From contig NZ_CP059194.1 of the NCBI RefSeq assembly GCF_014251635.1, forward strand, positions 434,001-498,000: a DNA stretch of 64,000 bases, in the 5' to 3' direction. The notes beneath the pieces are model-generated. The model did no database searches. It was not told the DNA's origin and was given only the letters and a program-made list of their open reading frames with translations. Of the stretch, positions 27,183 to 40,042 are shown piece after piece (the first letter of the stretch is position 1; every line of letters begins with the position of its first letter). The translations under genes and the position numbers were made by a program. Origin of the DNA: Blattabacterium cuenoti (lineage in GTDB: Bacteria > Bacteroidota > Bacteroidia > Flavobacteriales > Blattabacteriaceae).

Positions 27183-28877
27183 TTGACTTCAAATTATTTT
27201 TCGGAAATAGAATCATATTTACATTTTATTGAAAAAATTATAGAGGAAGATATAAAAAATGGATTTCCTGTAAAAAAAATTAGATTCCGTTTTCCTCCTG
27301 AACCTAATGGGTTTCTTCATATTGGGCATGTCAAAGCTATATGTTTGAATTTTGAATTAAGCAAAAAATATAAATCTCCAATCAATTTAAGATTTGATGA
27401 TACTAACCCTATAGGAGAAGACAGAAATTTTATAGATTCTATAAAAAAAGATATTATTTTTTTAGGTTTTCATTGGGACAATGAAAGTTATGCTTCAGAT
27501 TATTTTCATAAACTTTATGAATGGGCTACAGAATTAATTAAAAAAAACAAAGCTTATGTAGATGATCAACCTAAAAACATCATCCAATTTCAAAGAAAAA
27601 ATCCTTTTGAAATTGGAATTGATAGCCACTATAGAAATAGGTCTATAGAAGAAAATCTGTTACTATTCGAAAAAATGAAAAACGGATTTTTTAAAGAAGG
27701 ATCTTGTGTTCTAAGAGCTAAAATTAATATGAGTTCTTCAAATATGAATATGCGAGATCCAATTATGTATAGAATTTTGCGAAAAAAACATCATAGAACT
27801 GGATACAAATGGTGTATTTATCCTACTTATGATTGGACACATGGTTTATGTGATTATATAGAACAAATATCTCATTCTTTATGTTCCTTGGAATTTGAAA
27901 ATAGACGCCCGTTATATAATTGGTATTTAGATCAAATTTATACTGAAAAAAAAGATAAAATCAGACCAAAACAAATAGAATTTTCAAGATTAAATTTAAG
28001 TCATACTATAACCAGTAAAAGAAAAATTCAATATTTAATTGAAAAAAAAATTATTCAATCTTGGGATGATCCACGTATTTTAACAATATCTGGATTACGC
28101 CGTAAAGGATACACTTCTGTTGCTTTAAAAAATTTTATTCATAAAATAGGAATTACAAAAAGGAACAATATTATAGATATATCTTTTTTAGAATTTTGGA
28201 TTAGAGAACATTTAAACAAAATAGCTTCCAGAGTTATGGTAGTATTACATCCAATTAAATTAATTATTGATAATTACTTAAATACGACTGAATGGATAGA
28301 AGCAGAAAATAATCCAGAAGATTCTAGTTTTGGAAATAGAAAGGTTCCTTTTTCCAAGTTTATATATATTGAAAAAGATGATTTTTTAGAAAAAGAAGAA
28401 AAAAATTTTTTTCGTCTTTGTATTGGAAAAGAAGTAAGACTTAAAAACGCTTATATCATAAAAGCAAATTCTATAATCAAAAATTATAAAGGAAAAATAA
28501 AGGAAATACATTGTACCTATGACCCAAAAAGTCAATCTGGAAAAAAGAGCAAAATTGAAAAAAAAGGAAGAGTAAAAAGTACTTTACACTGGGTGTCGAT
28601 AAAACATTCTTTTCCCATAAAAGTTAATTTATATAACCCTCTTTTTCTAAAAAGAAATCCAGATATAGATTTTGATAAACATATTAATCCTAAATCAGAA
28701 GATAAAATTATGGGTTATGCGGAACCTTACTTAAAAAAAGCAAAAAAAGGAGATCATTTTCAATTTCAACGAGTTGGTTATTTTTATGTGGATAGTGATA
28801 TTACAAATGATAAAAATCAAATTATATTCAATCAAACAGTATCTATAAAAAATAAATGGAAAAGAAAAAAACTCTAG
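27183..28877 (+). CDS. glnS: Glutaminyl-tRNA synthetase
   Basis: 564 residues from a TTG start; no ATG precedes the family core. Class I signature PPEPNGFLHIGHVK, followed by NLRFDDTNP, and the KMSK-like loop as TITSKRK. The C-terminal half is the beta-barrel anticodon-binding domain (FPIKVNLYNPLF, GYFYVDSD). It charges tRNA-Gln directly. Ten bases separate its stop from that of the convergent rpoC, with no hairpin visible between. Confidence 0.95.
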   Translation: MTSNYFSEIESYLHFIEKIIEEDIKNGFPVKKIRFRFPPEPNGFLHIGHVKAICLNFELSKKYKSPINLRFDDTNPIGEDRNFIDSIKKDIIFLGFHWDNESYASDYFHKLYEWATELIKKNKAYVDDQPKNIIQFQRKNPFEIGIDSHYRNRSIEENLLLFEKMKNGFFKEGSCVLRAKINMSSSNMNMRDPIMYRILRKKHHRTGYKWCIYPTYDWTHGLCDYIEQISHSLCSLEFENRRPLYNWYLDQIYTEKKDKIRPKQIEFSRLNLSHTITSKRKIQYLIEKKIIQSWDDPRILTISGLRRKGYTSVALKNFIHKIGITKRNNIIDISFLEFWIREHLNKIASRVMVVLHPIKLIIDNYLNTTEWIEAENNPEDSSFGNRKVPFSKFIYIEKDDFLEKEEKNFFRLCIGKEVRLKNAYIIKANSIIKNYKGKIKEIHCTYDPKSQSGKKSKIEKKGRVKSTLHWVSIKHSFPIKVNLYNPLFLKRNPDIDFDKHINPKSEDKIMGYAEPYLKKAKKGDHFQFQRVGYFYVDSDITNDKNQIIFNQTVSIKNKWKRKKL

Positions 28878-28887
28878 TCAAATAAAT

Positions 28888-31800
28888 TTAAGATAATATA
28901 TCTGGAAAAAGATTTTCATATTCTCTCAATCCAGTTCCTGCAGGAATTTTATGCCCTACAATTACATTTTCCTTTAATCCATGTAAATAATCAATTTTGC
29001 TACTTATAGCTGCCTCACTTAAAACTTTTGTTGTTTCTTGAAATGAAGCGGCAGATATAAAAGATTTAGTTTGTAACGCAGCTCTTGTGATCCCTTGTAA
29101 TATAGGTCTTGCTGTAGCAGGAATTGCGCTTCTGGTTTTTATTAATTTTTTATTTTTATATTTTAAAACTGTATTTTCATTTCTGAAATCCCTGTAACTA
29201 ATAATATCTCCATTTTTAAATATTTCAGAATCCCCGGAATCTTCAACTACTTTCATTTGAGATATTCTGTCATTTTCTTCTATAAAATCGTCTTTATATT
29301 CTATGTTTCCTTCCAAAAATTTAGTGTCTCCTACATCTATAACTTCTACTTTTCTCATCATTTGTAAAACAATAACTTCAAAATGTTTATCATTAATTTT
29401 TACTCCTTGTAAACGATATACCTCCTGTATCTCTTTTACTAAATATTCTTGAACAGCTCTAGGGCCCCTTATATTTAAAATATCATTAGGAGTAACTGCT
29501 CCATCTGATAAAGGCATTCCTGCTTTTACGTAATCATTTTCCTGCACAAGTATTTGATTAGATAATTTTACAAGATATTTTCTAATTTCTCCTGTTTTAG
29601 ATTCTACAATAATCTCTCTATTCCCTCTTTTTATTTTTCCATGACTTACTATTCCATCCATCTCTGATACTACCGCAGGATTAGATGGATTACGTGCTTC
29701 AAACAATTCAGATAGACGAGGTAACCCTCCTGTGATATCACCTGATTTAGCAGTTCTTCTTGGAACCTTTACTAATATCTTTCCTATATTTATTTTTTCT
29801 TCATCATCTACCATTAAATGAGCCCCTACCGGTAAATTATACACTTTTAATTCTTCATTTTTTTCATTAATAATTTTTAACGTTGGTATTAAATTTTTGT
29901 TTCTAACTTCCGTTATTACTTTTTCTTTAAATCCAGTTTGTTCGTCTATTTCTACTTGAAAAGTAACGCCTTGCTCCAAATGTTGATAAGATATTACACC
30001 AGTAAATTCTGCAACAATAACTGCATTATATAGATCCCATTTGCAAATCATATCTCCGGCTTTCAATTGATCTCCATGTTTTACATATAAAGAAGCTCCA
30101 TAAGGAATATTATTCACCATTAAGACAGATGATTTTTTTAAATTGAAAAGTTTCATTTCTGTAGATCTAGAAACGACTATTCCTTTCATCATAGGATCAG
30201 AATTCTGTTTTGTATTTACAAATTTTAAGTCTTCAAATTCTACAATTCCATCATATTTCGCTTTTATTTGTGAAGACTCTGTAATATTTCCTGCCGTACC
30301 TCCAACATGAAAAGTACGTAAAGTTAACTGAGTGCCTGGCTCTCCAATTGATTGTGCCGCAATAACTCCTACAGCTTCTCCTTTTTGAACTATTTCTCCT
30401 GTAGATAAATTACGCCCGTAACATTTAGAGCAGATTCCCATTTTTGCTTCACAAGTTAAAGGAGATCTAACTTCCACAAGTTCAATCCCAGATTTATCAA
30501 TTAACTCTGCTGTTTTTTCATCAATCATATCACCTGCAGAAACCATTAATTGATTTTTTCTATAAATATCATTTAAAGATATACGTCCTAAAATTCTATC
30601 AAATAAAGTTTCAACGATCTCTTCATTTTTTTTCAATGCAGAAATTTCTAATCCACGTAAAGTTTTACAATCTTCTATTTTTATAATAACATCTTGAGCA
30701 GCATCTACTAAACGTCTCGTAAGATATCCAGCATCTGCAGTTTTTAATGCAGTATCTGCTAATCCTTTTCTGGCTCCATGAGTAGATATAAAATATTCTA
30801 AAATAGAAAGTCCTTCTCTAAAATTGGATAAAATGGGATTTTCAATAATTTCCCCTCCAGAGGATCCTGCTTTTTGAGGTTTAGCCATTAAACCCCGCAT
30901 TCCTGACAGCTGACGTATTTGCTCTTTAGAACCTCTTGCTCCAGAATCTAGCATCATATACACGGGATTAAATCCTTGTCTATCTTCACGCATGTATTTC
31001 ATTACTTTTTCCGTAAGCATAGCGTTGGTATTTGTCCATATATCAATAACTTGATTATAACGTTCATTATTCGTGATTAATCCCATGTTATAATTCATTT
31101 TTACATTATCTACTTGTTTTATTGCATGATCTACCATCTTTCTCTTGTTATCAGGAATAATAATATCTCCTAATCCAAAAGATAATCCACCTTTAAATGC
31201 ATTATAAAAACCTAATTCTTTAATATCATCTAAAAAATTAGCAGTAGTAGGTACATCTGTAAGATATAATATTTTACCTATAATTTCTCTAAGAGATTTT
31301 TTTGTAAGAGATTCATTAATAAATCCGACTTTTTTAGGGACTACTTGATTAAATAACACTCTTCCTACAGTCGTTTCTATTATTTTATTAAAAAATTTTT
31401 CTTTTTCACGAAGATTAACTTTAACTTTAATCAAAGCATGCAAATCTACTATACTTTGATTATATGCTATTTCCACTTCTTCTGAAGAATAAAAAATCAG
31501 TCCCTCCCCTTTAACTTTTCTTTTGGAATCTGATAGTAAAGGTTTAGTCATATAATATAATCCTAATACCATATCTTGGGAAGGAACTGTAATAGGAGAA
31601 CCATTAGCAGGATTTAATATATTTTGAGAAGCTAACATTAAAAGTTGAGCCTCTAATATAGCTCCATGAGATAACGGTAAATGAACTGCCATTTGATCCC
31701 CATCAAAATCTGCATTAAAAGCCGCACAAACTAAAGGATGTAATTGAATTGCTTTTCCCTCTATTAATTTAGGTTGGAAAGCTTGAATTCCCAACCTGTG

Positions 31801-33135
31801 CAAAGTAGGAGCCCGGTTTAATAATATAGGATGCCCTTTTAAAACATTTTCTAAAATGTCCCATATCATGGGATCTCTTTTATCAATAATTTTTTTTGAA
31901 GATTTTACTGTTTTTACTATCCCCCTTTCAATTAATTTCCGTATAATAAAAGGTTTATAAAGTTCTGCAGCCATATCTTTAGGTAATCCGCATTCATGCA
32001 ATTTTAAATGCGGGCCTACTACAATAACAGATCGAGCAGAATAATCTACTCTTTTTCCAAGAAGATTCTGTCTAAAACGCCCTTGTTTCCCTTTTAACGC
32101 ATCAGATAAAGATTTTAAAGGACGATTAGCTTCTGATTTTACAGCAGAAACTTTTCTTGAATTATCAAAAAGGGAATCTACTGCTTCTTGCAGCATTCTT
32201 TTTTCATTTCGTAAAATTACTTCGGGCGCTTTAATTTCTATAAGTCTTTTTAAACGATTATTTCTTATAAGGACACGACGGTATAAATCAGTCATATCAG
32301 AAGCAGCATAACGTCCTCCATCCAAAGGAACCAAAGGTCGTAATTCAGGGGGAATAACAGCCAATACATGAATAATCATCCAAGATGGATTTCCTCCATT
32401 TTTTTTTCCTTCCTTAAAAGATTCAACAACCTGTAAACGTTTCAAGGCTTCAATACGTCTTTGTTTAGAAGTTTCATTATGAGCTTGATTTCTTAGTTCT
32501 ACAGATAGAGAATCCAAATCGACTCTATTTAAAAGATCCTCTATACATTCCGCTCCCATTTTAGCAATAAACTTATTTGTATCAGAATCTTCTAGTAACT
32601 GATTTCCTTTTGGAAGTTTATTTAAAACTTGTAAATATTCTTCTTCAATAAGAAAATCTCCTTTTTGAAAAGAAGATCCATCTGAACGTAACCCTAAACC
32701 TACTTGAACAACAACATATCGTTCATAATAAATAATCATTTCAAGTTTTTTAGAAGGTAAACCTAATAAATATCCAATCTTATTAGGAGAAGATCGAAAA
32801 CACCATATATGAACAACAGGGACTACAAGACTTATATGTCCCATACGTTCTCTTCTGACTTTTTTTTCGGTAACTTCTACTCCACATCTATCACAAATAA
32901 TCCCTTTATAACGAATTCTTTTATATTTACCACAGGCACACTCATAATCTTTCACGGGACCAAAAATTCGTTCACAAAAGAGTCCATCTCTTTCTGGTTT
33001 ATGTGTTCTATAATTGATTGTTTCTGGCTTTAATACTTCTCCATGTGATTCCTTAAGTATAACTTCTGGAGAAGCTAATCGAATAGTTATTTTATTAAAT
33101 TTATTGTTTTTTTTTCTATTCATTTTTTTTATCAT
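28888..33135 (-). CDS. rpoC: RNA polymerase beta-prime subunit
   Basis: 1415 residues. The N-terminal zinc site is [20 protein letters not shown], the catalytic Mg loop is NADFDGDQM, and the second zinc site is [13 protein letters not shown]. The trigger-loop region and the C-terminal [12 protein letters not shown] are intact. Last gene of the ribosomal protein/RNAP run; 24 bases after rpoB. The start is ATG 33135, with another in-frame ATG four codons on. Confidence 0.99.
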   Translation of the reverse strand: MIKKMNRKKNNKFNKITIRLASPEVILKESHGEVLKPETINYRTHKPERDGLFCERIFGPVKDYECACGKYKRIRYKGIICDRCGVEVTEKKVRRERMGHISLVVPVVHIWCFRSSPNKIGYLLGLPSKKLEMIIYYERYVVVQVGLGLRSDGSSFQKGDFLIEEEYLQVLNKLPKGNQLLEDSDTNKFIAKMGAECIEDLLNRVDLDSLSVELRNQAHNETSKQRRIEALKRLQVVESFKEGKKNGGNPSWMIIHVLAVIPPELRPLVPLDGGRYAASDMTDLYRRVLIRNNRLKRLIEIKAPEVILRNEKRMLQEAVDSLFDNSRKVSAVKSEANRPLKSLSDALKGKQGRFRQNLLGKRVDYSARSVIVVGPHLKLHECGLPKDMAAELYKPFIIRKLIERGIVKTVKSSKKIIDKRDPMIWDILENVLKGHPILLNRAPTLHRLGIQAFQPKLIEGKAIQLHPLVCAAFNADFDGDQMAVHLPLSHGAILEAQLLMLASQNILNPANGSPITVPSQDMVLGLYYMTKPLLSDSKRKVKGEGLIFYSSEEVEIAYNQSIVDLHALIKVKVNLREKEKFFNKIIETTVGRVLFNQVVPKKVGFINESLTKKSLREIIGKILYLTDVPTTANFLDDIKELGFYNAFKGGLSFGLGDIIIPDNKRKMVDHAIKQVDNVKMNYNMGLITNNERYNQVIDIWTNTNAMLTEKVMKYMREDRQGFNPVYMMLDSGARGSKEQIRQLSGMRGLMAKPQKAGSSGGEIIENPILSNFREGLSILEYFISTHGARKGLADTALKTADAGYLTRRLVDAAQDVIIKIEDCKTLRGLEISALKKNEEIVETLFDRILGRISLNDIYRKNQLMVSAGDMIDEKTAELIDKSGIELVEVRSPLTCEAKMGICSKCYGRNLSTGEIVQKGEAVGVIAAQSIGEPGTQLTLRTFHVGGTAGNITESSQIKAKYDGIVEFEDLKFVNTKQNSDPMMKGIVVSRSTEMKLFNLKKSSVLMVNNIPYGASLYVKHGDQLKAGDMICKWDLYNAVIVAEFTGVISYQHLEQGVTFQVEIDEQTGFKEKVITEVRNKNLIPTLKIINEKNEELKVYNLPVGAHLMVDDEEKINIGKILVKVPRRTAKSGDITGGLPRLSELFEARNPSNPAVVSEMDGIVSHGKIKRGNREIIVESKTGEIRKYLVKLSNQILVQENDYVKAGMPLSDGAVTPNDILNIRGPRAVQEYLVKEIQEVYRLQGVKINDKHFEVIVLQMMRKVEVIDVGDTKFLEGNIEYKDDFIEENDRISQMKVVEDSGDSEIFKNGDIISYRDFRNENTVLKYKNKKLIKTRSAIPATARPILQGITRAALQTKSFISAASFQETTKVLSEAAISSKIDYLHGLKENVIVGHKIPAGTGLREYENLFPDILS

Positions 33136-33159
33136 AAAAAAATATGGAATAATAAAAAT

Positions 33160-36100
33160 TCACTCTTCTAAACGGATATCTAATCCTAATCCTTTTAATT
33201 CATAACAAAGAACATTAAAAGATTCTGGATTGTTAGGTTCAGGCATAGGTTCCCCTTTTACTATAGATTCATAAGTTTTAGCTCTTCCAGCAACATCATC
33301 TGATTTAACTGTTAAAATTTCACGTAAAATGTTAGAAGCTCCAAAAGCTTCCAAAGCCCAAACTTCCATTTCTCCGAAACGTTGACCCCCAAATTGAGCT
33401 TTCCCCCCTAAAGGTTGTTGAGTAATTAAAGAATAAGGCCCTATTGAACGTGCATGCATTTTATCATCTACCATATGACCTAATTTTAACATATATATTA
33501 CTCCTACAGTAGCAGGTTGATCGAATCTTTCTCCTGTTCCTCCATCGAATAAATAACTGGTACCAAAACGCGGAATTTTAGCTTTATCTGTATATTTACA
33601 AATTTCTTCTATGGTAGCTCCATCAAATATAGGTGTTGAAAATTTCATATCTAATTTCTGTCCAGACCACCCCAATACAGTTTCATATATTTGGCCTATA
33701 TTCATTCTAGAAGGAACTCCTAAAGGATTCAAAACAATATCCACAGGGCTTCCATCTTCTAAAAAAGGCATATCTTCTTCTCTTAATATTCTAGCGACTA
33801 CTCCTTTATTTCCATGTCTTCCTGCCATTTTATCACCTACCTTTAATTTTCTTTTTTTAGCAATATATACTTTTGCCATTTTAATAATTCCTGAAGGCAA
33901 TTCATCTCCAACAGTAATAGAAAATTTTTTATGTTTAAAGATACTATTTAAATCATTTACCGTTATTTTGTAATTATGCAAAATTTCTGATACCAGATTA
34001 TTAATTTCAATATTATCAGTCCAATTGCTAAAGTTGATTTCTATATAATTCTGTATATTATTAAGTATTTTTGTGGTGAATTTTATTCCTTTTTTTATAA
34101 TTTCCTGTTTTTTTTCATTAAAAATAGAATTATGGCATAACTTCCCATCTAAAATAGATTGTAATTTTTTAATTAATAAATTTTTAATATCTAAAAATTT
34201 TTTTTCATATTCCTTTTCTAAACGTGCTATTTTAATTTTATCTTGAACTCTAGATGCTTTATCTTTTATACTTCTAGTAAAAAGTTTTGTATCTATAACA
34301 ACTCCAAATAAAGATGGTTCAGCTCTTAAAGAAGCATCTTTTACATTTCCTGCCTTATCTCCAAAAATAGCTCTTAATAATTTTTCTTCTGGTGTAGGAT
34401 CAGATTCTCCTTTAGGAGTGATTTTTCCAATTAGAATATCACCAGGTTTCACTTCCGCTCCAACTCTTATGATTCCATTTTCATCTAGATCTTTAGTGGC
34501 TTCTTCACTAACATTAGGAATATCATTAGTTAATTCTTCCATACCTAATTTTGTATCACGAACATCTAAAGAATATTCATCTATATGTATGGAAGTGAAC
34601 CAATCTTCACTTACCACTTTTTCGGAAATTAAAACAGCATCTTCAAAATTATATCCGTTACACGGAATAAAAGCTGCTTTTAAGTTTCTTCCTAAAGCTA
34701 ATTCTCCATTTTCTGTAGCATAGCCCTCACATAATATTTGACCCTGAATCACTCTCATTTTTTTTCTTACAATAGGTTTTAAATTTATGCATGTATTTTG
34801 ATTTGTTTTTCTAAACTTGATCAAATCATAAACCTTAGTTACAGAATCAAAACTGACTAAATCTTCTCTATTTGTTCTATCATAACGGATAATTATTTTT
34901 TTTGCATCAACATATTCGACAAATCCATTTTTTTCTGCATTAATCAATATACGAGAATCCCTTGCGACTTGTTCTTCTAATCCAGTTCCTACAATGGGGG
35001 ATTCAGGTTTTAATAATGGGACAGCTTGACGCATCATATTAGATCCCATCAAAGCTCTATTTGCATCGTCATGTTCTAAAAAAGGAATTAAAGAAGCAGA
35101 TATAGAAGCGATTTGGTTCGGCGCTACATCTATATAATCTACTTGATTAGGTTTTACTATAGGAAAATCTCCATCTTCACGAACTATAATTCTATCAGAT
35201 AAAAAATTTCCATGTTGATCAATAGCATTAGCTTGTGCTATAATTTTTCCTTCTTCTTCTTCCGCACTTAAATATTTTACTCCAGATTTTAAATCTACCT
35301 TTTGATCGTAAACAATACGATATGGAGTCTCAACGAACCCCATATTATTTATCTTTGCAAATACAGAAAGAGAAGATATTAATCCTATATTAGGTCCTTC
35401 TGGAGTTTCTATTGGACACAATCTCCCATAATGAGAATAATTAACATCTCTTACCTCAAATCCTGCTCTTTCTCTAGATAATCCGCCAGGCCCCAATGCA
35501 GAAAGTCTTCTTTTATGAGTGATCTCTGATAAAGGGTTTGTTTGATCCATAAATTGAGATAATTGATTTGTTCCAAAAAAAGTGTTGATTACAGATGATA
35601 AAGTTTTAGCATTAATAAGATCCACTGGCATAAAAACCTCATTATCACGAACATTCATTCTTTCTCTTATAGTTCTAGACATTCTAGACAAACCAATACT
35701 GAATTGAGCATAAAGTTGTTCTCCTACTGTTCTTACTCGTCTATTCGATAAATGATCAATATCATCTACTTCTCTTTTGGAATTAAAGAGAGCATTTAAA
35801 TGTTCTACTATTGCAATAATATCTTCTCTGGTTAAAACTAAATAATCAGGATCTATGTTTAAGCCAAGACGTTTATTCAAACGGTATCTTCCTACAGGAC
35901 CTAAACTATATCTAGTATCAGAAAAAAAAAGTTTATCTATAACCCCTCTTGCCGTCTCCTCATCTGGAGGTTCAGTATTTCTGAGTTGTCTATAAATATA
36001 TTCTACTGCTTCTTTTTCAGAATTAGTTGGATCCTTCTGTAAAGTATTATAAATAATGGAATAATCTTTTTTTCTTTCTCCTTCTTTATGCAATAAAATA

Positions 36101-36969
36101 GTTTTAATTTCATGATGAATCATAAGATCAATATGTTCCTCTTTCAAAAAAACATTTCTCTCTATGAGAATCTCATTTTTTTCTACAGATAAAACCTCTC
36201 CTGTATCTTCGTCAACAAAATCCTCATGCCAAATTTTTAATACTCTAGCTGATAAAGTTCTATTTAAAATATTTTTTTCGTTTCCTTTTATTTTGATTTC
36301 CTCAGATAAATCAAATATTTCCAATATATCTTTGTCTCTTTCATATCCAATTGCACGTAATAAAGTTGTCATGGGTAATTTTTTTTTCCTATCAATATAG
36401 GCATACATGACATTATTAATGTCTGTGGCAAATTCTATCCATGACCCTTTAAATGGAATAATTCTAGCGGAATAAAGTTTGGTCCCATTAGCATGATGGG
36501 ATTGCCCGAAAAAAACACCGGGAGAACGATGTAATTGAGATACAATTACTCTTTCCGATCCATTAAAAATAAAAGAACCGGATGGAGTCATATAAGGACA
36601 TGTTCCTAAATAAACATCTTGATACACAGTTTCAAAATCTTCATGTTCAGGATCAGTACAATACAATTTTAATTTCGCTTTTAAAGGAACACTATAAGTT
36701 AAACCTCTTTCTATACATTCTTCTATTGAATATCTAGGAGAATCTATAGAATAACCTTTAAATTCTAAAACAAAAGAATTTCTAGCATCAGAAATAGGAA
36801 AATTTTCTGTAAAAGCTTTGAATAATCCTTCGTTTTTTCTATCTTTCGGTTTTGCATCCAATTGAAAAAATTCTTTAAATGATTTGATTTGGATATCTAA
36901 AAAATCCGGATATCCCACTTGTTTTGCTACTGAGGCAAAAGTGATTCTTTTTTTTTCTGTACTCACCAA
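33160..36969 (-). CDS. rpoB: RNA polymerase beta subunit
   Basis: 1269 residues. Rifampicin-region text [26 protein letters not shown], then [17 protein letters not shown], DGxxxG-type [10 protein letters not shown] and the C-terminal [18 protein letters not shown] are all present. The start is TTG 36969 or GTG 36966; no ATG fits. A lysine/isoleucine-rich insertion sits around residues 930-1010, in the region where Bacteroidetes beta subunits vary. Confidence 0.99.
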   Translation of the reverse strand: MVSTEKKRITFASVAKQVGYPDFLDIQIKSFKEFFQLDAKPKDRKNEGLFKAFTENFPISDARNSFVLEFKGYSIDSPRYSIEECIERGLTYSVPLKAKLKLYCTDPEHEDFETVYQDVYLGTCPYMTPSGSFIFNGSERVIVSQLHRSPGVFFGQSHHANGTKLYSARIIPFKGSWIEFATDINNVMYAYIDRKKKLPMTTLLRAIGYERDKDILEIFDLSEEIKIKGNEKNILNRTLSARVLKIWHEDFVDEDTGEVLSVEKNEILIERNVFLKEEHIDLMIHHEIKTILLHKEGERKKDYSIIYNTLQKDPTNSEKEAVEYIYRQLRNTEPPDEETARGVIDKLFFSDTRYSLGPVGRYRLNKRLGLNIDPDYLVLTREDIIAIVEHLNALFNSKREVDDIDHLSNRRVRTVGEQLYAQFSIGLSRMSRTIRERMNVRDNEVFMPVDLINAKTLSSVINTFFGTNQLSQFMDQTNPLSEITHKRRLSALGPGGLSRERAGFEVRDVNYSHYGRLCPIETPEGPNIGLISSLSVFAKINNMGFVETPYRIVYDQKVDLKSGVKYLSAEEEEGKIIAQANAIDQHGNFLSDRIIVREDGDFPIVKPNQVDYIDVAPNQIASISASLIPFLEHDDANRALMGSNMMRQAVPLLKPESPIVGTGLEEQVARDSRILINAEKNGFVEYVDAKKIIIRYDRTNREDLVSFDSVTKVYDLIKFRKTNQNTCINLKPIVRKKMRVIQGQILCEGYATENGELALGRNLKAAFIPCNGYNFEDAVLISEKVVSEDWFTSIHIDEYSLDVRDTKLGMEELTNDIPNVSEEATKDLDENGIIRVGAEVKPGDILIGKITPKGESDPTPEEKLLRAIFGDKAGNVKDASLRAEPSLFGVVIDTKLFTRSIKDKASRVQDKIKIARLEKEYEKKFLDIKNLLIKKLQSILDGKLCHNSIFNEKKQEIIKKGIKFTTKILNNIQNYIEINFSNWTDNIEINNLVSEILHNYKITVNDLNSIFKHKKFSITVGDELPSGIIKMAKVYIAKKRKLKVGDKMAGRHGNKGVVARILREEDMPFLEDGSPVDIVLNPLGVPSRMNIGQIYETVLGWSGQKLDMKFSTPIFDGATIEEICKYTDKAKIPRFGTSYLFDGGTGERFDQPATVGVIYMLKLGHMVDDKMHARSIGPYSLITQQPLGGKAQFGGQRFGEMEVWALEAFGASNILREILTVKSDDVAGRAKTYESIVKGEPMPEPNNPESFNVLCYELKGLGLDIRLEE

Positions 36970-37010
36970 TTTTAATTTAATGGATAATTTTTAAAAAAAT
37001 GTAAAATTTT

Positions 37011-37388
37011 CTACTTCAATTCCACTTCAGCACCTATTTCTTCAAATTTATTTTTAAAATCTTCCGCTTCTTTTTTATTGACAGATTCTTTAAGAACACT
37101 GGGGGCATTATCTACTAAATCTTTAGATTCCTTAAGGCCTTTTCCAGTGATTTCTTTCACTAATTTTACTACAGATAATTTAGAATTTCCAGATGATTTT
37201 AAAATTATATTAAAAATACTTTTTTCTTCTTTTTCATGAGTTTGAGTTTCTTCTTTTTGAGATAAAGGGGGGTCCACTTTTATTGAAGTAGACGGTTCTA
37301 TTCCATATTTTTTTTTTAAAAGAGTAGCTAATTCATTAACTTGTTTTACGGTTAAATTAACTAATTGTTCTGCTAGCTTTTCTATCAT
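37011..37388 (-). CDS. rplL: Ribosomal protein bL12 (L7/L12)
   Basis: 125 residues: N-terminal dimerisation helices (LAEQLVNLTVKQVNELATLLKKKYG), a charged hinge (QKEETQTHEKEEK), then the C-terminal domain KLSVVKLVKEITGKGLKESKDLVDNAP that recruits translation factors. 58 bases after rplJ. Confidence 0.97.
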   Translation of the reverse strand: MIEKLAEQLVNLTVKQVNELATLLKKKYGIEPSTSIKVDPPLSQKEETQTHEKEEKSIFNIILKSSGNSKLSVVKLVKEITGKGLKESKDLVDNAPSVLKESVNKKEAEDFKNKFEEIGAEVELK

Positions 37389-37446
37389 TTTATTTTTTAT
37401 TATTTATTTTTTAAAATTATCCTAAGATAACAGGAGGCTTATATTT

Positions 37447-37986
37447 TCACTTTTTAGAAGATAAGGCTTCTAAAAGACCGCATATTTTATATTTTGTTGA
37501 ATCCATAAAAGATGAAATAACATCCTTTATTGAGAATTGAAGTGTATTGAAAATTTCAATAATAATATCTTCCTTAGATTTCAAATGTATCAATACATTT
37601 AAATCTTTATTTCCACCAAAATAAAAAGATTCTTGAGCATAAGCAACTTTTAAATAAGGTTTATCAGTTTGCTCTTGAATATGAAAATCTTTTATAATTT
37701 TTGAAGCTATATTTGCAACATTAAAATTTGAAAATAATAAAGTTGTATTTCCATTTAAAATAGAAAAAAAAGAATCAAATTTCTGATTTTTTGTTTTATT
37801 TATAGCTTTTTTCAACAAAGTATTTTTTACTATTCTCATTTTAATACTATGTTTATGAAAATTTTTTCTAAGAATAGATACTTGGTTAGAATTTAAATTG
37901 GATATATCAATCAAATATATTGTTTCATTATTAGATAATATATAAACTAATTTCAATAGTTCTTTTTTTTTATTTTCTTTATTCAT
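37447..37986 (-). CDS. rplJ: Ribosomal protein uL10
   Basis: 179 residues. VYILSNNETIYLIDISNLNSNQVSILRKNF and KMRIVKNTLLKKAI are the L10 RNA-binding core; the C-terminal helix carries the L12 dimers. It forms the stalk base with L11. Four bases after rplA. Confidence 0.93.
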   Translation of the reverse strand: MNKENKKKELLKLVYILSNNETIYLIDISNLNSNQVSILRKNFHKHSIKMRIVKNTLLKKAINKTKNQKFDSFFSILNGNTTLLFSNFNVANIASKIIKDFHIQEQTDKPYLKVAYAQESFYFGGNKDLNVLIHLKSKEDIIIEIFNTLQFSIKDVISSFMDSTKYKICGLLEALSSKK

Positions 37987-37990
37987 TTGT

Positions 37991-38686
37991 TCACGTATTC
38001 ACGAAACTTTTTAAATCTAATGGAATACCATAACTCATAGTGCTAGATAAGTAAATACTTTTTATATAAGAGCCCTTAGATGTAGAAGGTTTATTTCGAA
38101 CAATTGTTTTTATAAATTCTCCAATATTTTCTAATAAATATTGATGTGAAAATGAAACTCTTCCTACAGAAGAATGAACAATCCCATAACGATCTGCTTT
38201 AAAAGTGATTTTTCCAGATTTAATTTCTTTTATAGATTTTTCTGGGTTCACAGAAACAGTTTCCATTTTAGGATTGGGCATTAATCCTTTAGGACCCAAT
38301 ATTTTTCCTATAGTACTCAATTGAGTCATAACAGAGGGAGTGGCTACAATAACATCAATATCTGTCCATCCAGACTTAATTTTTTCAATATAATTTAACC
38401 CAACATAATCAGCTCCCACTTTTTTAACTTCTAATTCTTTATCCTTAGGAACTAAAGCTAAAACACAAATATTTTTACCTGTACCATGAGGTAACGATAC
38501 TGTCCCTCTTACCATTTGATTAGGTAATCGAACATCTATTCTAAGATGGATAGAAATATCAATAGATGCATCAAATTTTACAAAATTAATTTCTTTCAGG
38601 AGAAGTATTGCATCTTCCAAAGAATATTTCTTATTAGAAATTTTCTCCAGAATTTTCTTTTTATTTTTAGTTAATTTTTTTGACAT
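37991..38686 (-). CDS. rplA: Ribosomal protein uL1
   Basis: 231 residues with KFDASIDISIHLRID, VRGTVSLPHGTGK and the signature GKILGPKGLMPNPKMETV. It forms the L1 stalk at the ribosomal E site. 24 bases after rplK. Confidence 0.98.
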   Translation of the reverse strand: MSKKLTKNKKKILEKISNKKYSLEDAILLLKEINFVKFDASIDISIHLRIDVRLPNQMVRGTVSLPHGTGKNICVLALVPKDKELEVKKVGADYVGLNYIEKIKSGWTDIDVIVATPSVMTQLSTIGKILGPKGLMPNPKMETVSVNPEKSIKEIKSGKITFKADRYGIVHSSVGRVSFSHQYLLENIGEFIKTIVRNKPSTSKGSYIKSIYLSSTMSYGIPLDLKSFVNT

Positions 38687-38710
38687 ATTGTGAAATACAA
38701 TGAAATTTTT

Positions 38711-39154
38711 TTAACAATCAATTTCTATTTCTATCCCCATAGATCTAGCAGTTCCGGAAACCATAGATATAGCAGACTCAATTGAAAAACAATTCAAATC
38801 TTCCATTTTATTTTTCGCTATTATTTTAATTTCATTTAAACTTATTTTTCCTATTTTATAACGATTAGATTCTTTAGATCCTTTTTCTTTTTTTACAACA
38901 TTCAACAATTGAATAGAAACTGGAGGTTTTTTGATAAAAAAAGAAAATGATTTATCTTCATACACGGTTATTACAACAGGACATATTTTGTCTATTTTAT
39001 TTTGAGTCAAAGAATTATATTGTTTACAAAATTCCATAATATTTACTCCAGCACTACCCAAAATAGGGCCAATAGGGGGTGCAGGGCTTGCTTTTCCTCC
39101 ATTAATTTTCTGTATTTTAATTTTTTTTACCGTTTTTTTTCTTATTATAACCAT
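38711..39154 (-). CDS. rplK: Ribosomal protein uL11
   Basis: 147 residues with the N-terminal GGKASPAPPIGPILGSAGVNIMEFCKQYN and C-terminal AISMVSGTARSMGIEI. Binds 23S rRNA at the GTPase centre. Seven bases after nusG. Confidence 0.98.
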   Translation of the reverse strand: MVIIRKKTVKKIKIQKINGGKASPAPPIGPILGSAGVNIMEFCKQYNSLTQNKIDKICPVVITVYEDKSFSFFIKKPPVSIQLLNVVKKEKGSKESNRYKIGKISLNEIKIIAKNKMEDLNCFSIESAISMVSGTARSMGIEIEIDC

Positions 39155-39161
39155 GATTTAC

Positions 39162-39716
39162 TTAAATTTTTTCTATCTGTGTAAAGTTCAATTCTAATGG
39201 AGTTTTTCTTCCAAAAATTAAAACGGCTAATTCTAATTTTCTTTTTTCTTCATTTATTTTTTCAATTGTTCCATTAAATCCAGTAAAAGGTCCATCTGTA
39301 ACTTTTATTGTTTCTCCTACTATAAAAGGAACACTGATATTTTCATAACTTTCAGAAAGTTGATCTATTTTTCCTAACATTTTATTTACTTCTTCTTTCC
39401 TCATAGGAATAGGTACTGCGGATGCTCCTTTCCCTTCACTTAAAAAATTTATAACTCCCGGAACATTTTTTATTGCATGTGCAGCTTCTCCTTCTAAATT
39501 CGCTTCTATCATGACATATCCAGGATAGTGAACCTTTTCTCTATGAATTTTTTTCCCTTTTCTCATTTGTATCACTTTTTCAATAGGAACTAATACCTTT
39601 CCTATATGTTCTTGAAATCCGTTATTTCTAACTTCATTCTCAATATATAATTTTACCTTGTTTTCTTGTCCACTCATGGTTTTTATTACATACCATTTTC
39701 TTTCCAAATCACTCAT
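39162..39716 (-). CDS. nusG: Transcription elongation factor NusG
   Basis: 184 residues: NGN domain (KWYVIKTMSGQENKVK, PGYVMIEA) and a C-terminal KOW domain (VGETIKVTDGPFTGFNGTIEKINEEKRKLEL). Binds RNA polymerase to suppress pausing and links it to ribosomes via S10. 12 bases after secE. Confidence 0.97.
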   Translation of the reverse strand: MSDLERKWYVIKTMSGQENKVKLYIENEVRNNGFQEHIGKVLVPIEKVIQMRKGKKIHREKVHYPGYVMIEANLEGEAAHAIKNVPGVINFLSEGKGASAVPIPMRKEEVNKMLGKIDQLSESYENISVPFIVGETIKVTDGPFTGFNGTIEKINEEKRKLELAVLIFGRKTPLELNFTQIEKI

Positions 39717-39728
39717 TAATATATAATT

Positions 39729-39914
39729 TTATAAAGAAAATAATTTCTTAATTAACAAAATAAAAAAACCATCTACCCCATATAAAAATATGGATAGAAA
39801 TATGGAAAAAAAAGAAACAATCATTGTTTTTGCTTGTAAATCTATCCATTTAGGCCATGTAATACAATGAAAAAATTCGTCATAAATCTCTAAAAAAAAA
39901 TTATTTTTCTTCAT
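39729..39914 (-). CDS. secE: Preprotein translocase subunit SecE
   Basis: 61 residues with an amphipathic helix (EIYDEFFHCITWPKWIDLQAKT) followed by one membrane helix (about 29-55), the minimal SecE. It clamps SecY in the inner membrane. Position between tRNA-Trp and nusG is the classic bacterial order. Confidence 0.93.
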   Translation of the reverse strand: MKKNNFFLEIYDEFFHCITWPKWIDLQAKTMIVSFFSIFLSIFLYGVDGFFILLIKKLFSL

Positions 39915-39935
39915 CTTATATACGAATAATCAATG

Positions 39936-40008
39936 CACGGATGGTAAGGGTCGAACTTACGACCTTCGGTTTTGGAGACCGACGCTCTACCAACTGAGCT
40001 ACATCCGT
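39936..40008 (-). tRNA. tRNA-Trp (CCA)
   Basis: Acceptor ACGGATG/CATCCGT, discriminator G, D stem GCTC/GAGC, anticodon loop CTCCAAA (CCA), T arm GTAAG-TTCGACC-CTTAC. Between tuf and secE on the same strand. Confidence 0.97.
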
Positions 40009-40042
40009 TTCCAAATTATTATTATATTATATTGTTTCCAAA

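Noticed and set aside
33611..34723. Plus-strand open frames inside rpoB
   Set aside because: Shadows of a conserved coding region with reverse-complement codon bias.
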